From the NCBI GenBank assembly GCA_017134815.1, contig CP071032.1, positions 2,786,001 through 2,850,000 on the forward strand: DNA of 64,000 bases, given 5' to 3'. The translations under genes and the position numbers were made by a program. This document shows positions 8,762 to 15,512 of the stretch, piece after piece (position 1 is the stretch's first letter; every line of letters begins with the position of its first letter). The stretch is from Lentisphaerota bacterium. GTDB lineage: Bacteria; Verrucomicrobiota; Lentisphaeria; Victivallales; Victivallaceae. The notes under the pieces were generated by a model that was not told the origin of the DNA, searched no databases, and saw only the letters and a program-made list of their open reading frames with translations.

Positions 8762-9739
8762 ATGAGAGTTTTATTCTGTGTCTTATCCTTATTCATAGCT
8801 TTGAACCTTTGTGGCAAAGAAGTAATAAATATAACTTACCCTAACTGCCCGTTTAATCTGCAATTGATAGTCATGAAACATAAAGGCTTACTGGAAAAAG
8901 AATTTGCAAAAGATGGGATAAAAATAAAATTTCATAACATCACCAATGGTGTAAAACAAGTAAAGGCAGCAGCAACAGGCAAAGTTGATATATGCGGAAG
9001 TCTTAATACTACCAGCATAATTGTAGCGGCAGGCCAAAATATAAAGCTAAATATTATTAGAGCAGTTTGTAACTCTACCGATACCTTGGCTTTGATGACT
9101 ACTAATCCAAATATTAAGTCAGTCAAAGATTTAAAAGGCAAAACTATTGCCTGCGTTAGCAAGCACAACTCGCACCAACTACTACTTCTGGCATTAGCAA
9201 AAAATAATATGACAATAAAAGACGTCAATTATATCCCGATGTCGAACGCAGAAACATATGATGCTATGCTTGCTGGCAAGGTCGATGTTGGAATATTGGC
9301 CGCAACTGAAGTGGTAAACGCTAAAAAAAGAGGGGCAAGAATCTTGTCAACAGCCAAAGGGCTAATGCGAACAAAGCTAGTTGTTGCGGTTAATGAATCC
9401 TTTGCCAAAAATCATCCAGACTGGGTTAAAAGATATATTAAAGTCCAAGATGAGGCGATGGAATTTATCAAAAATCATAAACGTGAAGCCTTAGAACTAG
9501 CTGCTAAAGACCTTGGCATTTCCTATCAAGATGCTGAATGGCTATACAACAACACCAAATTGATAAATACCTTAAACAGAGATGACATTAAAAGTTTAAG
9601 AAAAGATATCGACTTCTTGTATCAACAAAAACTTATCCCTAGAAAAGTAAATATTCTGTCAAAAGGTGCTGGAATTGAAATAGCTTTTGAGAACTTTGTA
9701 AGAGACCAAATTAGCCTATGTGCAGTTAGCCATAATTAA
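8762..9739 (+). CDS. Exported ABC-type substrate-binding protein, copy 2
   Basis: This 325-residue protein has a signal peptide (MRVLFCVLSLFIALNLCGKE) and the same binding-protein fold as the gene upstream. The central part differs from copy 1 at only about six of 130 residues, while the ends diverge more. The roughly 45 bases before the start also resemble those before copy 1 (AGTCGT followed by AGAGGAAA), so the duplication carried its control region. The predicted product is periplasmic. The gene ends before an intrinsic terminator, which makes the pair a self-contained rightward cassette inside leftward phage genes. A cysteine in the signal peptide (LNLCGK) loosely resembles a lipobox but is absent from copy 1. 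Confidence 0.85.
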   Translation: MRVLFCVLSLFIALNLCGKEVINITYPNCPFNLQLIVMKHKGLLEKEFAKDGIKIKFHNITNGVKQVKAAATGKVDICGSLNTTSIIVAAGQNIKLNIIRAVCNSTDTLALMTTNPNIKSVKDLKGKTIACVSKHNSHQLLLLALAKNNMTIKDVNYIPMSNAETYDAMLAGKVDVGILAATEVVNAKKRGARILSTAKGLMRTKLVVAVNESFAKNHPDWVKRYIKVQDEAMEFIKNHKREALELAAKDLGISYQDAEWLYNNTKLINTLNRDDIKSLRKDIDFLYQQKLIPRKVNILSKGAGIEIAFENFVRDQISLCAVSHN

Positions 9740-9787
9740 CTTGTAATAGAGCTTACACAAAGTTAAAAATTTTTTCTATTTTTTTTA

Positions 9788-9816
9788 GGGCCGTTAACCC
9801 AAACCGGCCCTTTTTT
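9788..9816 (+). terminator. Intrinsic terminator after binding-protein copy 2
   Basis: GGGCCG pairs with CGGCCC around an 11-base loop and is followed by six Ts. It lies about 50 bases after the stop and ends the rightward cassette. Confidence 0.85.
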
Positions 9817-9840
9817 GATGTTCTAAGCTCAACGTAACTG

Positions 9841-9900
9841 GGTTAACGTTAACCTCGGCATTTTTAGAGGCCTTGACTTAATTTGTTTTTTAGATATATT
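9841..9900 (+). promoter_or_regulatory. Palindromic operator and sigma-70 promoter, module A
   Basis: The perfect palindrome GGTTAACGTTAACC (9841-9854) is followed 18 bases later by a -35 box TTGACT (9873-9878), a 16-base spacer and a -10 box TATATT (9895-9900). A 16-base palindrome, TATAGGATATCCTATA (9901-9916), covers the predicted start point. The same geometry recurs in module B about 1 kb away, which supports a real, regulated promoter. Confidence 0.7.
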
Positions 9901-9906
9901 TATAGG

Positions 9907-9965
9907 ATATCCTATATCCAAATCTCTTTTGTCTAGCCCGGTCAAGGCAATGACCGGGCTTTTTA
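9907..9965 (+). ncRNA. Putative small RNA A (promoter-to-terminator transcript of about 60 bases)
   Basis: The module A promoter predicts a start near 9907. A 10-base perfect stem, AGCCCGGTCA paired with TGACCGGGCT (9935-9944 and 9951-9960), followed by a T run, gives an end near 9965. The T tract is only on the rightward strand, so the hairpin is not the terminator of the leftward gene ending at 9969. There is no open frame of useful length. The RNA would be convergent with that gene. A second copy of the arrangement is found at 10,852-10,977. Existence of the transcript is inferred. Confidence 0.55.
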
Positions 9966-9968
9966 CTT

Positions 9969-10328
9969 TTATCGCCTTCCCCTAATGTCTTTCAGGTATT
10001 CAGCCATTGTTCTGTCACCAATAGTTTTTTTAAGGTTGTTTGCTTTGTCAATATCTATAAATTTAATTTTACTGTCTTGAGAATAATTAAGAATTCTTTG
10101 GACCTTCATTCTAACTATCTTACCCCCTTCTTTTGTTGCAATCCCATTAATTCCAATTCTCTTATAAAGCATGTGACCAAGTTTTTCAACTTCGCTTTTA
10201 TCCATATCACATACTATCAATTTACCTCCGCCTAAAGGTTCAATGTGAATGTTAGGAGATTTTCCACCAATCATAATAATATCTCCATAAATTGTTGTAA
10301 CGAAGTTTATAGTTCTTTTATCTTTCAT
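9969..10328 (-). CDS. Phage protein of unknown function
   Basis: This 119-residue soluble protein has no recognisable family. It is rich in lysine and isoleucine. The N-terminal half is beta-prone (INFVTTIYGDIIMIGG) and the C-terminal part is basic (KDIRGRR at the end). The start overlaps the stop of the YopX-like gene by four bases (ATGA), so the two are co-translated as part of the early phage operon. The start codon is well placed, but no function can be proposed. Confidence 0.7.
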   Translation of the reverse strand: MKDKRTINFVTTIYGDIIMIGGKSPNIHIEPLGGGKLIVCDMDKSEVEKLGHMLYKRIGINGIATKEGGKIVRMKVQRILNYSQDSKIKFIDIDKANNLKKTIGDRTMAEYLKDIRGRR

Positions 10329-10729
10329 CCCAACATCTCTAACAGCTCAGGGTTCTCGTTGATGTTGCCGATGACTTCAATGCCGTCCATGACAAAATCA
10401 AGATCGCGATGGCCGCTAAAGCCAACAAAGTCCCCAAATTCTTTCTCAGACGTTATCCAAAATCCAAAGCCTCCTTGAAACCATTCAATAGTTTTAACCC
10501 TTCGGCTAGGCATTTTTACGATATCCCCCTCGTAAATTCTCTTACCGGTCTTGTCTTTAAATCCGGTATACTGTTCAAGTGGTGGATTTTGGCTTTCCCC
10601 ATCATAATGCATGGTTTTGCTTTCCGTCATGTAAAGTATTAAAGCATTATCGAAAACCTCAAATTCAGAATAATAATGTAAACACTCAGCTTCTTCATCC
10701 CACACTCTAAATTTAAACCTGTCCATCAT
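10325..10729 (-). CDS. YopX family phage protein
   Basis: This 134-residue protein starts MMDRFKFRVWDEEAE and contains QYTGFKDKTGKRIYEGDIV, the hallmark of the YopX family. YopX proteins are common in phages of many hosts, adopt a small beta-barrel-like fold and have no settled function. It is translationally coupled to the gene downstream by an ATGA overlap. The 250-base gap upstream contains promoter module B and the putative small RNA B on the opposite strand. Confidence 0.9.
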   Translation of the reverse strand: MMDRFKFRVWDEEAECLHYYSEFEVFDNALILYMTESKTMHYDGESQNPPLEQYTGFKDKTGKRIYEGDIVKMPSRRVKTIEWFQGGFGFWITSEKEFGDFVGFSGHRDLDFVMDGIEVIGNINENPELLEMLG

Positions 10730-10851
10730 TTACTCCTTATTTGATTTAAAAATAACAAAAAAACTGCATAAAAAATATGAAAAAATTAAACTTTTTTTTA
10801 AGCCGTCAACCTTTTTGCTCTTTTTTACGCCTATTTAAGCACAATCCATTT

Positions 10852-10912
10852 AGGTTGACGTCAACCTCGAAATTTATAAAAATCTTGACTTTATTTGTTT
10901 ATGGGTTAAATT
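10852..10912 (+). promoter_or_regulatory. Palindromic operator and sigma-70 promoter, module B
   Basis: The palindrome AGGTTGACGTCAACCT (10852-10867) is followed, after the same 18-base distance as in module A, by TTGACT (10885-10890), a 16-base spacer and TAAATT (10907-10912). The spacers share TTATTTGTTT-like sequence with module A. The two operators differ by a symmetric change (TTAACG versus TTGACG half-sites), which suggests that palindromy is maintained by selection. Confidence 0.7.
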
Positions 10913-10918
10913 GATTAG

Positions 10919-10977
10919 AGGTTCACGTTCCTTATTATTCTTTGTGAAGCCCGGCCATTGAATTGACCGGGCTTTTT
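10919..10977 (+). ncRNA. Putative small RNA B
   Basis: From the module B promoter, a transcript of about 59 bases would carry a 5' stem (TTCAC 10922-10926 with GTGAA 10944-10948). It would end at a GC-rich hairpin (AGCCCGG 10948-10954 with CCGGGCT 10967-10973) running into Ts. The 3' hairpin is nearly the same as that of RNA A, while the 5' portion differs. It is transcribed opposite to the flanking early genes and overlaps neither. The call is inferred from the promoter, terminator and duplication. Confidence 0.55.
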
Positions 10978-10979
10978 GC

Positions 10980-11339
10980 TTATCGCTGCCCCATAACATA
11001 GACCAACCCTTCTGCCCACGGATATTTTTTTGCAATTCGCTGCATTTGTTTCCAGACAGCTGGCTTAGAAATGCCTCTTACTTGGGCAATCTTTGCATAA
11101 CTTGTCGGGTACATTGTCACTGCAAGCCTTGCTGTTTCATAACTGGACATCGATGTTTTTCGCATTTCCTCCAAATCCAAAAGAATCTGAGGTAGTTGAT
11201 TGTGTATTCCCATCTTTCTTACGACTTTCTTTTCGATGGCTCTGGTGGCAACTTCAAGATACTCCTGATAGTCCTCCTCCGGCTCCTTATGAGCATTTTT
11301 CAGGCTGTGAAACCTGTCTTCATTGAATTCTTTAACCAT
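10980..11339 (-). CDS. Phage helix-turn-helix protein, function unknown
   Basis: This 119-residue protein carries a C-terminal helix-turn-helix, recognisable in SYAKIAQVRGISKPAVWKQMQRI (about residues 86-108, sigma-70 region 4-like spacing). The N-terminus is charged and helical. Proteins of this size and position in early phage operons are often transcription regulators, including late-gene activators, but no specific homologue is recognised. It follows the small cysteine-containing protein by 12 bases. Confidence 0.65.
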   Translation of the reverse strand: MVKEFNEDRFHSLKNAHKEPEEDYQEYLEVATRAIEKKVVRKMGIHNQLPQILLDLEEMRKTSMSSYETARLAVTMYPTSYAKIAQVRGISKPAVWKQMQRIAKKYPWAEGLVYVMGQR

Positions 11340-11351
11340 GAGGCCAATCTC

Positions 11352-11612
11352 CTATCGACAGAGGAAGTGTTTAATCTTTTCAATTACCGAGCTGATCTTA
11401 CCTTTTGCTGGCCGAAAAGCAGCTGATCTAGGTTCATAAAGTCTACCTTTCAGCATGCATTTGCCTTGTTGCGACCTTGCGATAACAGCAAATCCAAATT
11501 CGTGTACAACTTCATTCGCTGTAGATAATACCGGGCGGAGGCATTTGTAGTGCGAACAGCGGTGTTTTATCCCATCAAATAAGTACCATTTACAGTTCTG
11601 GCAATGTCTCAT
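11352..11612 (-). CDS. Small phage protein with possible metal-binding cysteines
   Basis: This 86-residue protein begins MRHCQNCKWYLFDG and continues with HRCSHYKCLRP and a later cysteine near KCML. The CxxC followed by CxxxxC spacing is compatible with a zinc finger. It belongs to the leftward early operon. No family is recognised. The 250 bases between this gene and the loader ATPase (11,613-11,865) show no convincing gene, only short frames without ribosome-binding sites. Confidence 0.6.
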   Translation of the reverse strand: MRHCQNCKWYLFDGIKHRCSHYKCLRPVLSTANEVVHEFGFAVIARSQQGKCMLKGRLYEPRSAAFRPAKGKISSVIEKIKHFLCR

Positions 11613-11865
11613 TTTTCATTCTCCATTTTCATAAAATTAAATTTTTGCTTAAGTTATTTTTTGCAGGTTTGGCTGTCTTTTTCTATTCCTGTGATTCTTG
11701 AATGCTGCAGCTGCACTCTGGCAGTCAAATCATCGAAAGTTATTTTAAGCGGCGTGGAGGCTGTGGAAATTTATTTTATGACCCAACACGCATAAAAACA
11801 ATTTAAAATCTCCTGCTTGTTTTCTAAATTATTTTAGTTTAAGTTTAAATCCTCAACCAAAGCCG

Positions 11866-12519
11866 TTATTGTCGCAAATCACAGCCACCAATAGAAACAC
11901 ACCGGCACATTTCAAGCAGTCTGGAGTGAATTCGATCACCATATCGTTCCCTGATCCCCTGAGGCGGAAGATTCCCTGTGAGCATGGTTTTAGCTCCATG
12001 GCGCTGAAACATTTCATGCCGGATGCGGATCACTTCAGCAGCTATATCAACCCGATTGCCATAGTCAACAAGGGTATTTTCGCCTCCAAGTTCATCGATC
12101 AGCAAGTCAAAATCATCACCGTCACCTCGACTGGCATGAGGCCGTGTCAAAATCTCCTCAAAGGTCTCAACATCCTCTCGGTAAACATTTTTAAGTTTAT
12201 TTTCATCAAGATATGGCATTCGAATGAAAGCTCGGATTGCCTTGAGGTGGAATGTTTTACCTCTACCAGTTGGCCCATAGAGATACAGGCCCCGGGTTAG
12301 GCCGCCGAGGCGATATCGAGCCAGCCAATCTGGAAGAAAAAACATTCGATCTAGCGTCTGTTGTCTGGCGAGATTACAATCAAATCCAGCCTGACTAAGG
12401 TGCTTAGCGTAGCTTGCAGTCCAATGTTCCAAATCTACAACATTGACCTCAGAATGCACCATTTTCGACGGGGCTGTAATCGTAGTTAGCATCGAAGTGA
12501 CAGTTTGCGGCTCTGGCAT
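11866..12519 (-). CDS. DnaC-like AAA+ replication ATPase (helicase loader)
   Basis: The protein has 217 residues from the ATG at 12,519, chosen because AAGGAG lies ten bases upstream. A longer frame to 12,591 lacks a good site. The Walker A motif is GPTGRGKT, the Walker B motif is DLLIDELGGE and the sensor-1 region reads MLTGNLPP. The order and spacing match DnaC/DnaI/IstB-type ATPases that load the replicative helicase. The start overlaps the end of the replication-initiator gene by about 70 bases, the usual phage arrangement of initiator followed by loader. The C-terminus keeps a basic RIHSRLLEMC segment typical of the family. Confidence 0.85.
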   Translation of the reverse strand: MPEPQTVTSMLTTITAPSKMVHSEVNVVDLEHWTASYAKHLSQAGFDCNLARQQTLDRMFFLPDWLARYRLGGLTRGLYLYGPTGRGKTFHLKAIRAFIRMPYLDENKLKNVYREDVETFEEILTRPHASRGDGDDFDLLIDELGGENTLVDYGNRVDIAAEVIRIRHEMFQRHGAKTMLTGNLPPQGIRERYGDRIHSRLLEMCRCVSIGGCDLRQ

Positions 12520-13228
12520 AATTTCTTTCTCCTTGGGGTTTTTTCTCTGGGTCATGAATGTTTTTCCACTGGCTCCTGATGGCTGCATCAAGAGCTTGTT
12601 CTCGCCTGGATTCAGGAATGGCCATCAAGGATCTGATTTGTAAATCTTGTGAAGTTGCATGCATCTTGCCATGGACGGCATGGTAGACTTGAAGCCAATC
12701 AATGAATTTCAATTGGATGTCATCAGGCAGGTTTGATTTTTTGAGAGTTGGTGAAATTTGGAAATCAAAACTTCTTTTTTTAAGATTTTTTTCTTTAATA
12801 ATTCTAACTTCTAATTTGTTGGCATTTGCTTGGCATTTGCTTAGCGTTTGCTTAGCACTTGCTTGGCTTTTGCTTACCTTTTGCTTGGCTTTACTTTTAA
12901 CTCTTCCGCCTTTAGCGCCGTTTTGAGCTCGGATTTGACTCATTTCAGACATTTTTTGAAATTGATCATCAAGAAATTTTATGCGAATAAATCCGTCTTC
13001 GATTCGAATAATATCGTCTTTTTCTAAAATTTTTAGAGAATTTTCTAAAACGTTTTTTTCAATTCCACAGCGTCTGGCTAAGCAAATGCTAAGCAATTGC
13101 ATTTGGCAGTCCTGCTGCCAGTAAATTTCTTTAATTTCATTGAAGATTCCTTTGGTCACAATATCGTGATTTTGGATAATTCCAGACAACCATTCTGTAG
13201 GATAATTCTTATAGTATGGGAAGCGCAT
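12449..13228 (-). CDS. Phage replication initiator-like protein (O-type), carrying the iteron array
   Basis: This 259-residue protein begins MRFPYYKNYPTEWLSGIIQ and has a winged-helix-like N-terminal region (residues about 1-95), as in phage replisome organisers and lambda O analogues. The middle (about 105-140) is a lysine-, serine- and alanine-rich low-complexity linker encoded by the 11-base DNA repeats. The C-terminal part (about 150-230) is helical and is followed directly by the helicase-loader gene. An initiator that binds iterons within its own gene is the lambda O arrangement, and the same is inferred here. No exact family name is claimed. Confidence 0.75.
   Translation of the reverse strand: MRFPYYKNYPTEWLSGIIQNHDIVTKGIFNEIKEIYWQQDCQMQLLSICLARRCGIEKNVLENSLKILEKDDIIRIEDGFIRIKFLDDQFQKMSEMSQIRAQNGAKGGRVKSKAKQKVSKSQASAKQTLSKCQANANKLEVRIIKEKNLKKRSFDFQISPTLKKSNLPDDIQLKFIDWLQVYHAVHGKMHATSQDLQIRSLMAIPESRREQALDAAIRSQWKNIHDPEKKPQGERNYARAANCHFDANYDYSPVENGAF
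12819..12895. repeat. Seven 11-base iterons inside the initiator gene, probable phage origin
   Basis: Consecutive units of consensus TTRGCNTTTGC start at 12819, 12830, 12841, 12852, 12863 and 12874, with a degenerate seventh at 12885. Eleven bases is not a multiple of three, so the repeat is kept at the DNA level and not as a protein repeat. Related copies in the other orientation occur around 13,077-13,101 (GCTAAGCAAATGC) and one more at 13,268-13,279. One repeat per helical turn within the initiator gene is typical of iteron origins. AT-rich tracts lie immediately to the left (about 12,720-12,818). Confidence 0.8.
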
Positions 13229-13281
13229 TGTCTGTCTCCTTGCAGCTAAATCTTTCTTAAAATATTAAGCATTTGCTTGGT

Positions 13282-13620
13282 TCAGTATATTGCCGGTATA
13301 GCGCACTTGAAGGCCTCGTCTATTACCGCTTGCGGTAGCGGCTCTGGCAGTGGCAAGGGATTAGCCCTAAGATCGTCCAGCTGGGATATAGCCAAACGCC
13401 GCAGCAAGTCGCCAGAGACATTGTTATATGGAAAGTTATCGATAGTCAGTTTAGTGTCAGTGCCACGCTTCAGGTCACCATCATAAGGTAAGAGTTTTTT
13501 CTTTTTGTACCGGGCGGCACAACACCGGACAAATTCTGCAACCGTCAGGTCTAAACAGTTAGCTCGATGTTGGATAGCGTCTTTTTCCTCTGTGGTCAAT
13601 CTGAACTGTATGTTTCTCAC
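13282..13620 (-). CDS. Ribbon-helix-helix-like DNA-binding protein
   Basis: This 112-residue protein begins with a GTG codon. The N-terminal 45 residues (RNIQFRLTTEEKDAIQHRA, then LDLTVAEFVRCCA) match the strand-helix-helix pattern of Arc/MobC-type proteins. The C-terminal half is proline-rich and undefined. It may be a regulator or an accessory nucleoprotein at the nearby iterons. The GTG overlaps the stop of a tiny upstream frame (GTGA), so it may be translationally coupled to it. Confidence 0.65.
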   Translation of the reverse strand: MRNIQFRLTTEEKDAIQHRANCLDLTVAEFVRCCAARYKKKKLLPYDGDLKRGTDTKLTIDNFPYNNVSGDLLRRLAISQLDDLRANPLPLPEPLPQAVIDEAFKCAIPAIY

Positions 13621-13712
13621 TTTTCAACCTCATTAACTTTACAAGCCAAGACTATTAAGGCGATGCCGCTAATGAAAGCGGCGATGCCTAAGATGATATT
13701 TATTACAATCAA
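13617..13712 (-). CDS. Possible 31-residue membrane peptide
   Basis: A TTG-initiated frame of 31 codons encodes a single hydrophobic segment (INIILGIAAFISGIALIVLA) followed by a short charged tail ending VNEVEK. Its TGA overlaps the GTG of the ribbon-helix-helix gene, a coupled arrangement. The ribosome-binding site (TAGG) is weak. Such small membrane peptides occur in phage early operons, but this one is supported only by its hydrophobic pattern and the overlap. Confidence 0.35.
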   Translation of the reverse strand: MIVINIILGIAAFISGIALIVLACKVNEVEK

Positions 13713-13763
13713 TTAATTACCTATAAAATGCTTTAACTGTTATTAATCTAATTAATGCGAAGT

Positions 13764-13931
13764 CTAAACATACTGACTCTGTTTCTTCGGCTTAGCACCA
13801 CACCTGCGGTGGCAATCGGTTCTGATATTTTGAAATCCCATTAAGAATTTTGATAGTAGATCCTTATCAAATGGATGTTCCTCATTCCATTTTCTCATAG
13901 CCGCTGCTGACATTTGTTGCTCTTTTCTCAT
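13764..13931 (-). CDS. Small phage protein, 55 residues
   Basis: The frame starts at an ATG with AGGAG seven bases upstream and lies 14 bases after the exonuclease-like gene. The product begins MRKEQQMSAAAMRKWNEEHP and ends in a basic tail (RRCGAKPKKQSQYV). It has no membrane segment and no recognisable family. The good ribosome-binding site and tight operon position make it likely to be expressed. Confidence 0.55.
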   Translation of the reverse strand: MRKEQQMSAAAMRKWNEEHPFDKDLLSKFLMGFQNIRTDCHRRCGAKPKKQSQYV

Positions 13932-13945
13932 TTTATAACTCCTGC

Positions 13946-14809
13946 TTACAGAACGAAGGGTTCTGCGGTTAAAATTTCACATTTACCTTGCTGGCGCATT
14001 TGCTGCCGGCATGATGCACAATTATTACAATTAGTTGGTTTAACTTTTCCTTTGCGAATATCCAGTACCCTTGGTAGCAGTTCCGCTACTTGACTGACCT
14101 CCGCTTCCAAAGCTTCAGGGTTATGCATATCCAGAATCTTGATATCCGGTGGCTCTTCTTTGGAGATTCCGGCAATTATCGGGCGGTACACTTCACCAGT
14201 AGCTGCTAAGAGTATGGCTTGATATATCGCCATGCGCTGCCAGTAATTCCAAATTATATGAAATGGTACTTTGATATTCTTGGGTGTGCTTAACTGCTCG
14301 CTTTGAATTCGTGAATAGTTGCCTTGCTCATCTCTATAGACGGTCATCCAGTCATGTTGAGATAAGCTTTTAACATATTTTAAATCAACTAAATACTTCT
14401 TCTGATGATTAATTACGTCGCAGCGAATCTTCCAGTTTACGCCCAACCACTTAGCAGTGAAAATCTGCTCCCGCTCCCCCTCCATGAAAAACATGAAGGC
14501 GGGGCAATTTTCAGCTGCTTTTATGGCTTGATTAGCTTTTTCAAAATCAGTTCGCAGCTTACCAGTTTTGGTCATAATTAATTCTTTATTCTCCTCGCAA
14601 AAAGCGGTATGAGCTTCTGGTGATTCGAAGTAAGAATGAACGTAACTACCGACCCGTAAGGCTGTCGATTCTTCGCTTTTATCTTCTCCAGTGACGTATC
14701 TACGATAGGCTGCAGCCTCACAGCCATGCGCAAAAGCTTCAAACTGCGACACGCTCATATATTTTTGGTCTGCTTCCAGTGAATAATAATTGACTGAATC
14801 AAGCTTCAT
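13946..14809 (-). CDS. RecE-like PD-(D/E)XK exonuclease
   Basis: This 287-residue protein resembles the nuclease domain of exodeoxyribonuclease VIII (RecE) and related phage enzymes. Visible features are H58 in VGSYVHSYFE, D131 in KIRCDVI, and the D142-x-K144 pair in LVDLKYVKS, with a later YWQRMAIYQAI helix holding the usual Q-x3-Y motif. It is expected to resect double-stranded ends 5' to 3' so that the annealing protein encoded just upstream can load. The C-terminus has CNNCASC and a further cysteine nine residues on, recalling the Fe-S-linked cysteines of Cas4/AddB nucleases. The start overlaps the upstream gene by four bases. Confidence 0.82.
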   Translation of the reverse strand: MKLDSVNYYSLEADQKYMSVSQFEAFAHGCEAAAYRRYVTGEDKSEESTALRVGSYVHSYFESPEAHTAFCEENKELIMTKTGKLRTDFEKANQAIKAAENCPAFMFFMEGEREQIFTAKWLGVNWKIRCDVINHQKKYLVDLKYVKSLSQHDWMTVYRDEQGNYSRIQSEQLSTPKNIKVPFHIIWNYWQRMAIYQAILLAATGEVYRPIIAGISKEEPPDIKILDMHNPEALEAEVSQVAELLPRVLDIRKGKVKPTNCNNCASCRQQMRQQGKCEILTAEPFVL

Positions 14810-15501
14810 ATGAGATCTCCATTTGCCTTTTCAAAATCTGCAGCTAAGTTTGACTCCTGAACTTTCGAATTATATACCGGCTTAGAAGTTACATTGATGT
14901 GGTCTGCTTCAACTTCACCATCAACGACCTCTTGACCAGTTATATTTTGAAAAAGCCAAGCTCTGGCTTTACGTTCAGCCTTGCCGATTATAGCGTCGGT
15001 TCCGGTCGTTTTGCTATTAAACCGTACACAAATCGGCAAGGTCTTTTTATCGGATTTACCGTTATAGATCCAACTAACTTCCATCTCGATTGTAGCGCCT
15101 TTATCGCCGTGCAGCTTAGGGACACCCGGTGTAATCAGCCATGAGAGCCCCGAAATATCTTTTAATTTTTTCCCGAACCCTTCTTTAGTTATGTAACATT
15201 GCCCGGCAATAATATTGAATTGATTCCCCACCGGGTAAACTCCCTGCAAAGTGGCTTCAATTAAGCAGTCCTGCACCTCTGCTTCTGAGTATCTACGATC
15301 TGTTCTAAAACCAAGTTTTCTGCCCTGCAGCTGCATAATGGGCTGCATCAATTGCGGAGTTAGCATATTACTGAGTTCTTGCGTTGCTTCAGCAATGGCG
15401 AAGGTGCGTTCAAACTGTTCTTTAATGTTATTGGCATTAATGCCAGATTTAGCTACTGCATCCAAGGCTTTGATGGTTTCTATTTTGGTAAGGTTTGGCA
15501 T
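14806..15501 (-). CDS. RecT-like single-strand annealing protein (probable)
   Basis: This 231-residue protein is coupled by a four-base overlap to the RecE-like nuclease, the normal partner of RecT. The central region (LIEATLQGVYPVGNQFNIIAG to ITKEGFGKKL) follows the RecT pattern of a helix leading into the annealing core. DAIIGKAERKARAWLFQ resembles the conserved basic helix of the family. The C-terminal tail is acidic and disordered, as in many annealing proteins that recruit SSB. Family assignment is from pattern and context, and Erf-type ancestry is an alternative. Confidence 0.65.
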   Translation of the reverse strand: MPNLTKIETIKALDAVAKSGINANNIKEQFERTFAIAEATQELSNMLTPQLMQPIMQLQGRKLGFRTDRRYSEAEVQDCLIEATLQGVYPVGNQFNIIAGQCYITKEGFGKKLKDISGLSWLITPGVPKLHGDKGATIEMEVSWIYNGKSDKKTLPICVRFNSKTTGTDAIIGKAERKARAWLFQNITGQEVVDGEVEADHINVTSKPVYNSKVQESNLAADFEKANGDLI

Positions 15502-15512
15502 GGCATTATCCT

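Noticed and set aside
11613..11865. Short leftward frame of about 37 codons between the cysteine-rich protein and the loader ATPase
   Set aside because: It would need an ATT start and has no ribosome-binding site, so it was not called as a gene.
11869..12300. 143-codon plus-strand frame opposite the helicase-loader gene
   Set aside because: The minus strand encodes Walker A, Walker B and sensor motifs in a normal context, so this is a shadow.
12819..12895. CRISPR array
   Set aside because: Units are 11 bases, directly adjacent and degenerate, with no spacers; they fit replication iterons.
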